Shown one piece after another: positions 33,961-45,715 of a stretch of DNA of 64,000 bases. Position 1 is the stretch's first letter, and each line of letters starts with the position of its first letter. Below the pieces are notes generated by a model. The model had not been told where the DNA came from and made no database searches. It worked only from the letters and a program-made list of their open reading frames with translations. The position numbers and the translations under genes were made by a program. Location: the NCBI RefSeq assembly GCF_029784135.1, contig NC_073746.1:282793348-282857347 (forward strand), read 5' to 3'. Origin of the DNA: Toxorhynchites rutilus septentrionalis (taxonomy: Eukaryota > Arthropoda > Insecta > Diptera > Culicidae).

Positions 33961-36586
33961 ATTTCGCCGACTAGTTGAGAGTTCAGGTTTTAGAATCACA
34001 TCACTTACCACAGTGAATCCTGATTTTTCTTAACCATTCCCACTAACAACTATCCCTTCCATGATTAACGCTAGGGAACCACGCTATAGAGGCGACCCTT
34101 CTGGCTTTCGGGCGGCGAATATCATACTAACATTCCTTCCCTTCCCCTGGTGACTGTAAGTGGGCGGCGTCGTTATTGACCATTTGAAGCTCGAATCACC
34201 GAAAATTGTACAACGAGAATGATTTGCTAGTCCCAAGCGTCATTCTGTGTGTTCTTTGTGCAATTTGGTTGGTTCAGGTCAATCACGGAGAGCAACTACG
34301 AATTGTACAGTCTACCCAAGCTCAAGCTCAAGCTCAAGTATGCAATAAAGTATTTCGCTTTGGAATGTTTCGATGTCGTTATCATTCCCAATTTCCGCGA
34401 AAAGCTTCATGTCGTCTGTCACACGGAAGAGGCCAACGACAAGCACTGATCCTATGGTCGTCGAATTGAAGACAACTGAAAGTAACTCAAGCTCAGAACT
34501 TATCACTTATCACTTATCACCTTATCACTAGCTTTCGTAGCTTTTACAAGCATCAGGCTGCCAATGATAGGATAACTGAGAGTCACATGGTGGCGAAGAT
34601 TCCGAGATCTCTACGAGAAGGAGGGGGTACTTTCTTTAATTGTCCTTCTTCTGTCTCAAAAAATCTTGAATTCGGAGGTGGAGATGGAGAGAATGAGATG
34701 AACGTCGCAAAGTCACTTCAAACGCGAGGTCGTTTTTGTTACATTTATTTCATACACAAATCCACCGAACACTTCAATTGTCGCGGTGATCGAGTGGAGG
34801 AGTGTCGCGAAATCGCATTACCGATTCCAGAATAGAATAATTATCATGAAGTGTTACCAAAAATTTGATTCAGTTTGCTGTGCCTCCTTCAGCGATGTAT
34901 TATAATAGCATACAATTAGTCTCCCACCGCTTCGAACGACGTCTGGGATGCTACTTTACATTCACCCAAGGACCGATTTCCGTTCCCTGTTCGGCCATAG
35001 CCCGCCCAACCGAAGCACGACTGCTGCCTCCAGTGATCTCACGTCTCTCGAAACCGCCAGTCTGCAACCATTGTCAAAAAGTACCCTCTAGCCGAGTCAA
35101 GGTCAGGCAACACGCCGAGTGCCAGGCTACCGATGGTTGTGTCCAAAAATGGAATAAGTCATTATGCCGATAGAATTAAATGAAGCGCCGCACGATTGGA
35201 TACTTGCAGATTGGTTGCCAATCACTCACCACCACCGGTATGGAAAGTGGATTTCAATCCCGGATAGGACTTAATAATGTTAATAATGTTTCGGTCAAGG
35301 TCACGCTTTCCGCGAGTGTATCTGCGCGCTTCGTGGCCGAAGAAATGCCAAGTGCGTGATATAGGTAGGAAACGATTGCTTTCAGTTGACGCAGGCAATA
35401 GTTAGCGATTGTCCCATTAATCGATCACTATTTGGATTATCAAATGAACTGTGACGGGAGCTGTTCACTCGAATAATGAAACTAGATGGTTCAACCAGAT
35501 GGCGGATCGTTACTATTGAACGAAATATTTATGCGTTTACGCTCTAATTGATCGGACTAGTTTGCCTCCGAACATGGGTGGCGCTTGATTGTGTCGTCGG
35601 AAACGGATTTCAATTAAGTTTGAATGCAAAAGGCGACGCCGACGCTGAACGAGATCAGTACTTAGTCCAGTTTATCGTTCGTGACCAGGAATGTATTACT
35701 CCAATTGAAACCCCATTTTCACTTTCTATCGATTCGATTCGAACCGGGAGATTCAATGGCTAATCGCTGGGGCATGTCGTCCGTAGCACGGAACTTATCT
35801 TTCTCTATCCGAACATGTTACCTGGTTTAATGCAACTATAGAAATGAGACCGCTGGAAACCATGTGCGGTCTAAGATGGAGTTAATTTTAATTGCCCACT
35901 TGTTTGTGTGTGTGTATATGGGCTTTCTTTTAAATTTGTAATCGACAACGACCAAACAAGTGCATGCGATAAATGCGAACTAATGAGGCGAACTAGTTTC
36001 GGACATGTTGTCTGATTCGAATGGAATTAAGAGGTGTAATTTGGGAGTTGAACGTTCAAATATGTTTAGAAAAATTGTTCAATCAACATTACATGCACGA
36101 CTTGTACCCTGAAGCTGATGCTTCGTACGCCACATCCAATAAAGTGTTGATATCAATTGACACAAAAGGGAGCACATCTTACAATATGTGTGTTGATGAT
36201 TTTAATTTTAGAAATTCTAGAAAGCACTAACCTTCTCTTCAATAGATATTGAATAGGTTATGTGCTCTTTCGTGCATCGAAACTCATTCATGAATACGTA
36301 ATATTTACATTTAAAAAAAATATCCTGTTCTTTGTCTTAATTTGTTTTTAATTTGACGATTTGACGCCATTGGGTTTTTTTATGGAGCTATGTCAAGAAA
36401 CATGGTCTATGCCAACAAGCCAGCTACTTTAGAAGAGCTCAGAGACAATTTTCAATAGGAAATTCGCAACATTCTGGTTGAAATGTTTGGTCGAATAGTG
36501 GAAAATTGGGCCCAACGGATCGATTGCTGAAAACGGGTCCGTGGTGATCGTATGATTTTATTTCATGAAAACGTGACTTGTTTCTC
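33961..36586. other. Non-coding stretch with two short microsatellites
   Basis: AAGCTC units repeat at 34318-34338 and CACTTAT units at about 34503-34522. Several 60-100-codon frames occur, none with a recognised domain. No promoter or exon can be supported. Confidence 0.4.
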
Positions 36587-37532
36587 GATTTGGCACTCTT
36601 TCTGAAAGACGTAGTCCTACGTCAAAAAAGGGTGTAACTTGATTATTTTTTTTAAATAAAAAATAATATTATATTTCTTTTAGTAGTTCAATCGATTCAT
36701 AAAAAGTCAAAAAAAAAGGTAAGAGACAATGGAACAGTTTACAAAAATAGGAAGGGAAAGGATATTTCAGCTGTGAAAGTAGGAGCAGATTGCATCTGCA
36801 GATGGGTTTGCTTAGCTGAAAATACAAGCAAACAGAACTAATACTTAATTTGATCGATATCAAACGTCAAACGGAAAAGAAATATCTCGGATGGATTAGG
36901 CAAACCATTATGGGTAAAATGTTCCGACATTACTCTAACGATTTGAGAGGCAAATCCTTTCCGGGAAACCCCAAGCTGAGAACTCGTTACTCGTAAAAGT
37001 ATCCCACTACCATCGTTGAGAAAACTACGAGAAACTACGCGATAAACAACTATTTGGTTGAAAAGCAGTGGCCGGAAAAAATTGGGGTCAATGGGTGAAA
37101 AATCCACTTCAAGTTTTCGCAGTTCAATCAGTTCTCTCACACGAAAGACTTCAAGGACATGGCGGGGAAAATAAATCACGTACGTGACGCCAGAGCAGTA
37201 CTTTTTGGCTACTGAAATCGAAACCAGGTTAATTGAGTCTCCCTTCCAATCCTGCATAACCACATGGAAAAAATCGGTCAACATATAGCAAATCGAGGAC
37301 ATCAGGAAGTTGAAAGCATGCATTCCGGATGTAGATTATATAACACAGAAACCCTAAGATGAACATGACCAAGAATCCAAATCTAGTAACATGGTTCATG
37401 ATATGAACTGTCCAATAAAATCATTTGAAAGCTTGCAAATAAAATTTATTTAATTCAATGAATATACAATATCCACATGCCTTTTAACAGTTTTTGACGT
37501 AGAACTACGTCTTTCAGGAAGGGTGCCAAATC
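36587..37532. repeat. Element with ~40-bp inverted ends carrying the GACGTAG motif
   Basis: The left end (36587-36627) reads GATTTGGCACTCTTTCTGAA then GACGTAGTCCTACGTC. The right end (37492-37532) is its inverse with few mismatches (GACGTAGAACTACGTC then TTTCAGGAAGGGTGCCAAAT). The ends enclose the first copy of the ~800-bp unassigned repeat. Confidence 0.6.
36695..37485 (+). repeat. Unassigned interspersed repeat, copy 1
   Basis: It aligns along most of its length with 54327-55115 and its last third with 38445-38690. Shared blocks include ATCTCGGATGGATTAGGCAA, CACTTCAAGTTTTCGCAGTT, GGACATCAGGAAGTTGAA and ATTGTCCAATAAAA. All three copies are in one orientation. Translations are broken by stops and I recognise no protein, so the family may be an old transposon or a retroposed gene. 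Confidence 0.7.
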
Positions 37533-38444
37533 AGAAAACGTTAACGTTAATAACTATTTTCACAGCGAACAAATTCGGATACTTTGCACACCAATGGAAT
37601 TAGAAATTCTTTAAGATTCGTTTAATATACTGTACAGTACAATCCACTAATGCCTACACAGTTTAATTTAATGAAAACTGGAAGCATTTTCATTTCCCCA
37701 TACATTTGTTCTGCCGATTTGTGTGCATTCCCGAACAGAGCTGTCAATAACGAGCAACTGATACATTCGTTTCTGCCCGTTTTCAACCTATTTGGTATAA
37801 ATCAGCCATCCGCGATTTGAAGCCACACCACTTCTCGTTTGGCGGTCATCGAAGCAACATGGTCGCCTCAGAGCGTCGAGCGGGAGAGGATTGTTTTCTT
37901 GTCGGGTGAAGGAGAAGTATGGAATTTCCACAAGGGCCCTACTCAGGGCTAGAGACGGAAACCAAAAATAGAATAGAATGAAAACAAAGATGCGAGTGAG
38001 CTAGCATAATACAACGAGAATTTTGGAATATAGATATACACTGCATTTATTTATATAAATGTATATTCCAAGGATGTATGCTTTCAAATTCCAACAGGGT
38101 TACTGTTGCGTGTTGTGGGGTTCGATCTCTTCTCAGGCAGAATATGTGAGCAAAAGGGTTCATAGTTTGTTATCGATATCTGAGTGGGAAGGAGAAAGTC
38201 TGATGCGAGTTGAACCAAATAAACGAGGAGTGCTGATACCTTTCGACTCTACTCGACTCTTTCGAGTTTACTGAAGTAATAAAAAAATTAAATAGATAAA
38301 AAGATATTACAAAAAAAAAATCATTCTAAAATAATATCCGAAGTAATAATTAAGTGGATTGAATAATATAATTCCGTAGTTCTACGTCGAAAACTGCGGT
38401 CGTGTCCTAGATACAACCCATTACAATTTTTTTCAGCAGCTGCA
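37533..38444. other. Non-coding stretch with a possible TATA element
   Basis: GTATAAAT occurs at 37795-37802 in a less AT-rich setting, about 60 bp before CACTTCTCGTTTGGCGG. A copy of the CGTAGTTCTACG motif is at 38374-38389. No readable exon follows, so a promoter is only a possibility. Confidence 0.3.
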
Positions 38445-38690
38445 AAGTACTTTTTGGCTACTCAAATCGAAACCAGGTCAACTGAGTCTTCCTTCCAATT
38501 CTGCATAACCATATGGAAGAAATTCGGTTAACATATAGCAAATCTAGGACATCAGGAAGTTGAAAGCATGTATTCCGGTAGCAAATTATTAACACAGAAA
38601 CCCTAAGATGAACATGACCAATAATCCAATTCAAGTGACAAGGTTCATGATATGAATTGTCCAATAAAATCATTTGTAGCCCATGAGTCA
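38445..38690 (+). repeat. Unassigned interspersed repeat, copy 2 (3' third only)
   Basis: Starts with GCAAAGTACTTTTTGGCTAC and ends near TCCAATAAAATCATTTG, matching the last third of copies 1 and 3. The truncation at the 5' side with a kept 3' side resembles retroposed copies. Confidence 0.75.
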
Positions 38691-38787
38691 GCAGGAAAAA
38701 ATTGACAGCTCTATCAGTCGAACTCTAACCGTGATGGCGAAAACAGTGAAGCTACTCTGCTCAGAAGTGCGCGCGTTCAAAGAACGG

Positions 38788-39503
38788 TACCGTCATCCGG
38801 GGGAAAATTGATCACCGGGGTGAAATTGATCAAACATATTACGTAAAACAAACATGAATTTTCAGAGGTATTATGCAATTCAATTATGAACGCTCAACAT
38901 ATCAATTCACTTCTAGCTGATACTTGATGAGTTGAATTTGTAATCAAATACTTATAATCACTATCCAAACAAGTGAGAAAAAAACTATTTTACAAAAAAA
39001 CACCACGAATGACCAGAACCGAATCCCAACATGCGACATATCTTGGTTTGTTAAAACTAACTCATTGATGACCATTTCAAGGATTTTTGACCACATTAGG
39101 ATAATCCAAATGGTCTCCGGATGACCTGCAGATCAGTGTTTAAACCGAGTTATGGAAAGGTATGACCACACCTTTAGGTGGATTAAATCAGGTTATTGTA
39201 TCCTCAAACCCTTGAATTATCATTTAAATGACCTTAGGAGAAGAAATTATTGATTTTCTTTACATTTTTGTGCATATGCCACTAGAAAGTCCCGAAAAAC
39301 ATAGATTGATCAATTTCATTCCAAAGCTACATGTTGAAATTAAAATATTACAAATTAATTTTTGAACAAAACTTTCCGTTACGTTTTGTGGCCTTAGCAC
39401 CAGTACTGGTTTTAGAAATAATTGGGTGTAAATTTAACAAAAATACTCGGAAATATTCACATTTTTCTGAAAATAGTGATCAATTTCCCCCCGGTTTACG
39501 GTC
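38788..39503. mobile_element. MITE with CCGGGGG-type inverted ends
   Basis: The left end reads ACCGTCATCCGGGGGAAAAT then TGATCAC. The right end, inverted, reads ACCGTAAACCGGGGGGAAAT then TGATCAC. A second GTGAAATTGATCAA / TTGATCAATTTCA pair lies further in. About 700 bp of AT-rich filler lies between, with no transposase. The right end abuts the next transposase remnant. Confidence 0.65.
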
Positions 39504-39504
39504 C

Positions 39505-40431
39505 TCCGCCGTGTCGAAAACGGACATCGTGCGCCACTTTGTGGACGCCGGATACGCCCGTTCCGGCATCTACAACATTTTGACACTATTGGACAACAAT
39601 CAGAGCATCGAAAGAAAGCGAGATTCAGGACGCCCGACGACCCTGAGCGACAAGAAGCTCCAAAGGATGCTGAAGAGGAAGATCGAAGGAAAAGTGGCTA
39701 CATCGCTGCGTGCACTTGGCCGGGAGGTCGGTGCGACTGGCCAAACAGTGGAAAAGTACCTGGCGAACATGGACATACATGCCAGGAAGCGGAATTCCCG
39801 TCCACTGGTTTCTGAGCTGCAGGCAATGACGCAGCGGCAGCGACTGAATAAGATTGTCAAGCCGATTTCCCGGCGAATAGCGACGTGGCGGTGATGATGG
39901 ACGACGAGACTTATCTCACCCTGGATGGCAATGACTGGCAGGGCACTTCATATTTTACTTCCCCCACGAAGGAAGTACGAAGTGCCTGCCGGAAGTTGCG
40001 TCGTTCATCAAGAAATACAATAAGGGCGAAGACGCGGTGTTCTGGCCGGATCTGGCGTTGGCCCGCTACTCGAAGCGATTGTGAGGGAAGATGGAGCGGC
40101 TGAATATAGATGTGGTACTCAAGTCCCCTAGCTGCATCCCATCGAGAATTTCTTGGCAAACCCGAAGCATAAAATCTACTCCAACAATTTTTTCGTGAAA
40201 ACTAAGAAGGAACTGTTAAATAAAACGAAGGAAGAACTCAAAAACATGCTTGCACGCATGTTCTCGTTCGCCATAGCGAGTGTTCAGGTTAACTGCCGGA
40301 AGGCCGCTCGCAAGGGCGTACTTTTTTTTTGCAAGTAAGCTAATATAATGACCTTCAATGGGAAATTTATCAAACTCAATTATATGTCTTAGTTTTTTTA
40401 TCACCATCCGAAAAAAGTTAATTTTTTTAAA
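39505..40431 (+). pseudogene. Decayed DD37E-type Tc1/mariner transposase
   Basis: The plus strand reads KTDIVRHFVDAGYARSGIYN, then a deletion-shortened DNA-binding region (KKLQRMLKRKIEGKVATSLR, GQTVEKYLANMDIHARKR). After a frame change it reads MMDDETYLTLDG with the first catalytic Asp. The second appears in VFWPDLALARYSKR, followed by a stop. The third box is frameshifted and the C-terminus ends in NCRKAARKG near 40320. The 3' terminal motif ATCACCATCCGAAAAAAG matches the copy at 4885-5750. At least three lesions make it dead. Confidence 0.8.
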
Positions 40432-40432
40432 T

Positions 40433-40508
40433 GCCAACGTTAGCGCAGATGGTAAGCGCGTCGGTTTTCTCAGCCGAAGGTGGAGGAGTTCGAATCCCGC
40501 CACTGGCT
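40433..40508 (+). tRNA. tRNA-like sequence, probably a pseudogene or SINE head
   Basis: A cloverleaf can be drawn with acceptor bases GCCA/TGGC, D stem GCGC/GCGC, anticodon stem TCGGT/GCCGA with loop TTTCTCA (anticodon TCT) and T loop TTCGAAT. The lower acceptor stem and the T stem do not pair well, so I doubt it works as a tRNA. A related sequence with loop TTACCGA is at 55189-55262. Confidence 0.4.
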
Positions 40509-43500
40509 AAAGTATTGTTCAGGTTGGAAATTCGTTTACAAGATTTTACAAAAAACTCAAAGCATGCATTGCAACCTTTTCAATTTACTTGTTTTATATT
40601 TTGAAAATATGTCTTTATTTGAAAAAGGTCTGACTTAATGGTTAAAACAAACTTGAGCCTTGTAGAATTGAACACAAGGATTTGGTTGTAATCGGCCTTC
40701 GAATAAGTTCCATCATCGGTTAGGTTGTCTACTTGTTCGGCAACACTTGTAGCCTTCCCGGGGACGAATTTACTGCACAACACAGTGTCAAAAGTCAAAC
40801 TATGTTGAGATGTTGCGATCAGCCTTGACTTCTTGAATGACCTTCAACCGCAGTTGGTAATCAATGAATTTTTTCGATGGCATGCACGTTGCGGACAGTA
40901 GTGCGAGTTTTCTTTTACTTTTTAATCTCTCATAACTTGTTTATCCTCTTTGAATCAAACAAATTTCTATTGTTTCTGCGATAACATTATGACATTTTGT
41001 TTTCTTTCATACAAATTTCATATTCATTTCATTTAAGCACCAAACAGTTAGAACCAGGCATGGATCGATTGCCACATTTTTCGTGAATTATAGAGAGTAG
41101 ATTAACATCAAGCGAAGATTGTAGAAATCGACTGTCTCAGTTTTTGCCAATAGGGGCGTGAGGTACAATGAACGAAGAATCATGAAATTACTATCAAAAT
41201 GACAAAAAGTTGAAGAACAAAACTTAATCGGGTCATTCTAGCTTACGATAAAAGGATTATCATTATACATACGCGGATACGCCTTAAAAAAAATTTTCGC
41301 AAATAAAATTGGTCATGTAGTAATGATAATCAGAGTTATGGGTAGAAGCCACTGTATGTACAAAGTTTAAAATAAGAGAGGGCGAGACATTACTATTTAT
41401 CTATTATTGCTATTTATCAGTGTCATGATATGCGATTTTCATTAATTCTCCTGTTCAGGATGTAAATAAATCCAGAACCGCCTGTGGCTACTAACTATTA
41501 TGATCACACGAACAGCAGATCCTAGCATCATTACATCATCAGTCTTACCCGTATCTAGCCGCTTCCACGGACCCCATCATGCAAGAAAGAGCAATGAATA
41601 TAAAGCAGGTAATTAAAAGCCAACTATATTTCCAATTTCACTCTCAGAACAAATGTCAATGAGTGGTAAGCGCATGATGTGAGCGGAACTTCAAGCATCT
41701 ACAACACTACTTCAACCGTTACGATACCAGCAAAGGATTGTGAAATAGCTCCTAAAAATAGCAACAACAGCCATCCACGATGGTGGATTCCACTATCACT
41801 AGATCATCAATTCCACTCGTTCCAATTATGCAAATTGCATCCCGTCCCACCCATTCTCTCCGACGCCTCTTCTACGGAGCTCGTAAATGAATAAATTATG
41901 TTAAAAGTCGATAAATTCCCCTATTAACAAAGTCCATTCATTCTGTCAGTGTGCGGCGGCCCGTCCTAGAGCTTACGGTGCACCTTTTCTCGGTTGTTCA
42001 CTGCGTTTCCCGGGGACTGCATCCGTGATGTGAGCCAAGAGAGGAATCAGTTTTAAATGGAACATTTCTGCACTCCCGGCGCATAGGACGTAGTGAAGTC
42101 GTAAGCCAAAGACCAGCGCGCTGACGAGAGGATTGCTGAATTAAAATCGATGTGCCTGTCTATCGTGGGTTCCCCGTGGATCGTATTGATTGAATTCATT
42201 GCGAGAGGACGAAAATGGACGCTTTTGTAGACGATTACAGCCTCTTTCTACATTCAACATCACTGATGGTGACTCATGGCGCAAAACCTACAACGTCTCG
42301 GCAGGTCCGTTGTGCTCGCTAGATGATCACCGACACTGTGGGAAGCATTAGATGAGCATTAATTGAATAACCGCGAATGGACGCGGTACAAAAATCGCCG
42401 TGCAAGTTATCTCTCGAACGACGATCGTTTGATCTCAACTAGCCAAATGATGGACAGTCCACAAATCGAGACACCACACATCGGCAATAATTGTTTAGCG
42501 CTTTTTTTATTGGTCACGCGCCAATAAAAATCGCCATCATCGAGCCACCTCTGATTGTGGCTATCTGGAGGAAGCAATCTATTACTGTGCTTCCTGCAGT
42601 TGACGATGGGAAATAAAACCAAATAACGAAGCAGCGATGTGTTGTCTCAAGCTATGGAGCTTCGAATTCACGGTATTTCGAATCGAACCGTACATTACGT
42701 TCGCATGCGTCAATCTTAATATGAGAGGTAGTCGTTTTGTTTGGGTTCATTCACGCGATTGAATGGCTTGTTATTAAAGCTGCACAGATGCATCTACCAA
42801 TTGGAAGTTCATTGCCCAGATTCGTGGCTGGATTCGTACTGATTGCGCGGTGCAATGACATTATTCATTGGAACTTCTGACAGAAGCAAAAGCAACAGTA
42901 TATGAACGATATTTTTGACCAAGATTAGCTACAACCAGAAAGGTTTCTTCGTCAAAACAGATCATTTGACTCAGACCAGACAATAGGTATTAATACATAT
43001 CCATGGAACGCGATAAAATGTTTTTGACGTAGGACTATGTCTAACAGGAATACATGAGGTTTCAAATGAAAACGTAATCACTGAACATGTAGGAAAAAAT
43101 GAAAGATTACGAATGCTTATAACTCGAGCTATTAAGAAATAGATCGCAATGATATTTGCATCAACTGGTAGGAAGTATTTCTACGCATCTATCAAAAAAA
43201 TTAAATTTTATTTCTCTTGAGATAAACAATTTCTCCGTTTTCTCCAAAGTGTGCTGATTTTCAACCTTCTTACCAACAATCTTGACTGTGGCGAAATATT
43301 GGACAAGCTTCGAATCAACGCTTTAGGTAGATCAACTAGGCAATTTTTCTTCCGGCAGCGCATCGTACTCAATACGGACAAAATAATCCCTTGGATGTTT
43401 GTCACCAATGATGCAATGAAAAGTAAAAAGTAAATAAATAAATAATCGTGAAATGTAAGCATTATCTAAACTCCCAAAATTTGATTGGCTCGATTTGTGC

Positions 43501-44448
43501 CCCTCAAATTGTACCGACCAAAAGAAGCAATCAAAGTAGCAGCGAGATACGGTTTCCCCAACACTGACTTCAAAACCAAGGAGCCTGGGGAAACTGGCAT
43601 TGCAAATACATGCAAGTTACGACTACTTTTGTACTCGCTTGCATTTGTGCAAACCGGAATGTGTTTCCCCAACACGAACTACAAAACCGAAGAGCATGGT
43701 AAAATCGTAATTATAGATACTAGAGAAGAATTAAGTTTCAAGCTTAAAACCTCTATAGTATAAGAAGTTGAAGTTATTGATTCATGTAAGCCGGGATACT
43801 TCATAGATATAACCCACCCATTTTTTTCAAAGAATGGTTTTGTACTACTTTGATTTGAGAAGAAAGAGTAGCAGAAGTTGATCGGTTACATAACAACGTT
43901 CTGATGCTATGTTCTGATATCCAAATCTAGAGAAAAACATGGGAAAACTTTCTAGATGTTACAGTGCCAAGCCAGGTGTAAATTTTGTGATACAATTATT
44001 TGATTTATTTCAAAAAACGATGTCTGACTAAAATGGAATTCTACTGAATGTTGTGACAACTTCTTCGTCTTCTTACACAATCGGAATATGACCTTGATTA
44101 TTTCCCTACCATTAGCATGCTCACTTTGTGACTCAGTAGATAGCAGCAGCAAATATCAACAGTAATGGTCGTATTGCTTAGCAAAAATGCATGTTCCAAA
44201 CTAAACCGCAATGGATAAAGAACACCCTCCCAATCATGCTACCATCATACATCGAGCTTCTTTTTGTATCCAATTGTATTCCAGTGGTCCCACAGATTTT
44301 TGGTGCAATATTTAATCTCTGATCAATCGAAGCAGTGCTTACATGACGGTCTCACTCGAAGATTTCTATTATTTTGTCAACATTTTCGACAATTGGCTGA
44401 CCAGTGCGTGGTACATCTTTGACATCTATTATACTGAAATTCCGCATA
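40509..44448. other. Non-coding stretch, no gene recognised
   Basis: Nearly 4 kb without a supportable gene. A repeated pair of blocks around TTTCCCCAACAC---TT/CTAC AAAACC occurs at 43552-43590 and 43666-43700 and may be a short tandem duplication. A GACGTAGGACTATGTC motif is at 43026-43041. The interval 41900-42650 is less AT-rich but shows no domain. Confidence 0.4.
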
Positions 44449-45324
44449 CAGTGCGGACTCGATTATATACAGTTTTTGATTTCTTTTCACTGTATATAAT
44501 CGAATCCTGTATACAATCGAGTGAAAAAAAAATTATTTGTTTTTTGTATGTATTTTTCGTTCTTTGAAAATAAAACAGGAATTTGATTTTTGATTCATCC
44601 CCTTAAAGTAAGAAAACACCTTTCTCACATAAAAAAAAAATTTTTATCCAGAAACTCTCAGGAGGTGATAGACGATCATATTCGTTGAAAAAAATCCTCC
44701 TACGCATATCGAATTTCAACAATGACAGAGTTATATAACCTTTTTTTTGTTTCGGACTCTGTTGCCTCAACTGGCTCTACATTAAAAAGTACGCTACGGA
44801 AGACGAGTCTGATGCTTTCATTTGAAAGATGAGAAAGTGTAGTACAAGATATAGTAGTGGAACAACTAAACTAGTGTATTTTTATAATATTTTGGAAGTG
44901 GAAAACTTAAAAGTTGATAATTTTTAATGTGTTATTATTAATTTTATCCTAAAAATTAATATTAAACTAGATTGTTTCTATCAATTAAATTGAAGCTCTG
45001 TAACCGCTCTACAATTTGTTCTTTGACGCCCAACTTTTATCTTTCTCAATTTGGCTGTAATATCTATATAAACAATTCCTGGTGAAAATTCAAGCAAAAT
45101 CCTCAAAAATAACGATTTTTACCCCACTGTACATGTAATAGCCACCTAAACTTATCCTTAACGTTGAAAGGCTACATTTCTTCTTGAAATAAGTCTTATT
45201 TGAATTATAAAAAAAATGTTTTTTTTCCAAACTGTATAGAATCGAGTGAAAAATTGTATGTAATCGAGTCACATATAATCGAGTCGGTTTATAATCGAGT
45301 TTGTTTATTATCGAGTCCGACCTG
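44449..45324. mobile_element. MITE built on TATAATCGAGT repeats
   Basis: The inverted ends are CAGTGCGGACTCGATTAT on the left and the reverse complement CAGGTCGGACTCGATAAT on the right. Sub-terminal copies of ATAATCGAGT or its inverse occur at both ends (six or more). A TA dinucleotide precedes the left end; the right flank reads CA. No transposase is visible in the 876 bp. Confidence 0.6.
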
Positions 45325-45715
45325 CAATTGTTTTTTGTAGTATCAGAACCAGGGCTCGGCAAAGTCATATTCAACTGAGGATAAATTCGCCTACGTATTC
45401 AATAGGAAATGAGTTTTGGCTTCTTCCAGCAGTTCCCCCGTCAACAGTCTGACTCAACAGTTATTCGGGCGTTTAGTCGCTATCTCACTCTACGACCCGA
45501 CTATCATTTCATGGTTACCCTTCAAACGGACTTCAATGTATATTGCTATCACTATCTCTACTATCACAATTGAAGTACCGTCGATGGGGGTGAGAATGGG
45601 TTATATGGGTGCGATTGGGTCAAAAATGGAGAAAGTTACTATTAGTAATATCTTGACAATATTGCCAACATTTTTGAAAGCTGTTAACCATTTTATAGGA
45701 GACATATTTTTACTA

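Noticed and set aside
36838..37323. 161-codon minus-strand frame as a host gene
   Set aside because: It lies in a repeat whose other full copy (54327-55115) does not keep the frame, and no domain is visible.
37795..37802. TATA box of a real promoter
   Set aside because: No downstream exon or initiator could be supported; a chance match in AT-rich DNA is likely.
40433..40508. Functional tRNA-Arg(TCT)
   Set aside because: T stem and lower acceptor stem do not pair; does not resemble the known insect tRNA-Arg(TCT).
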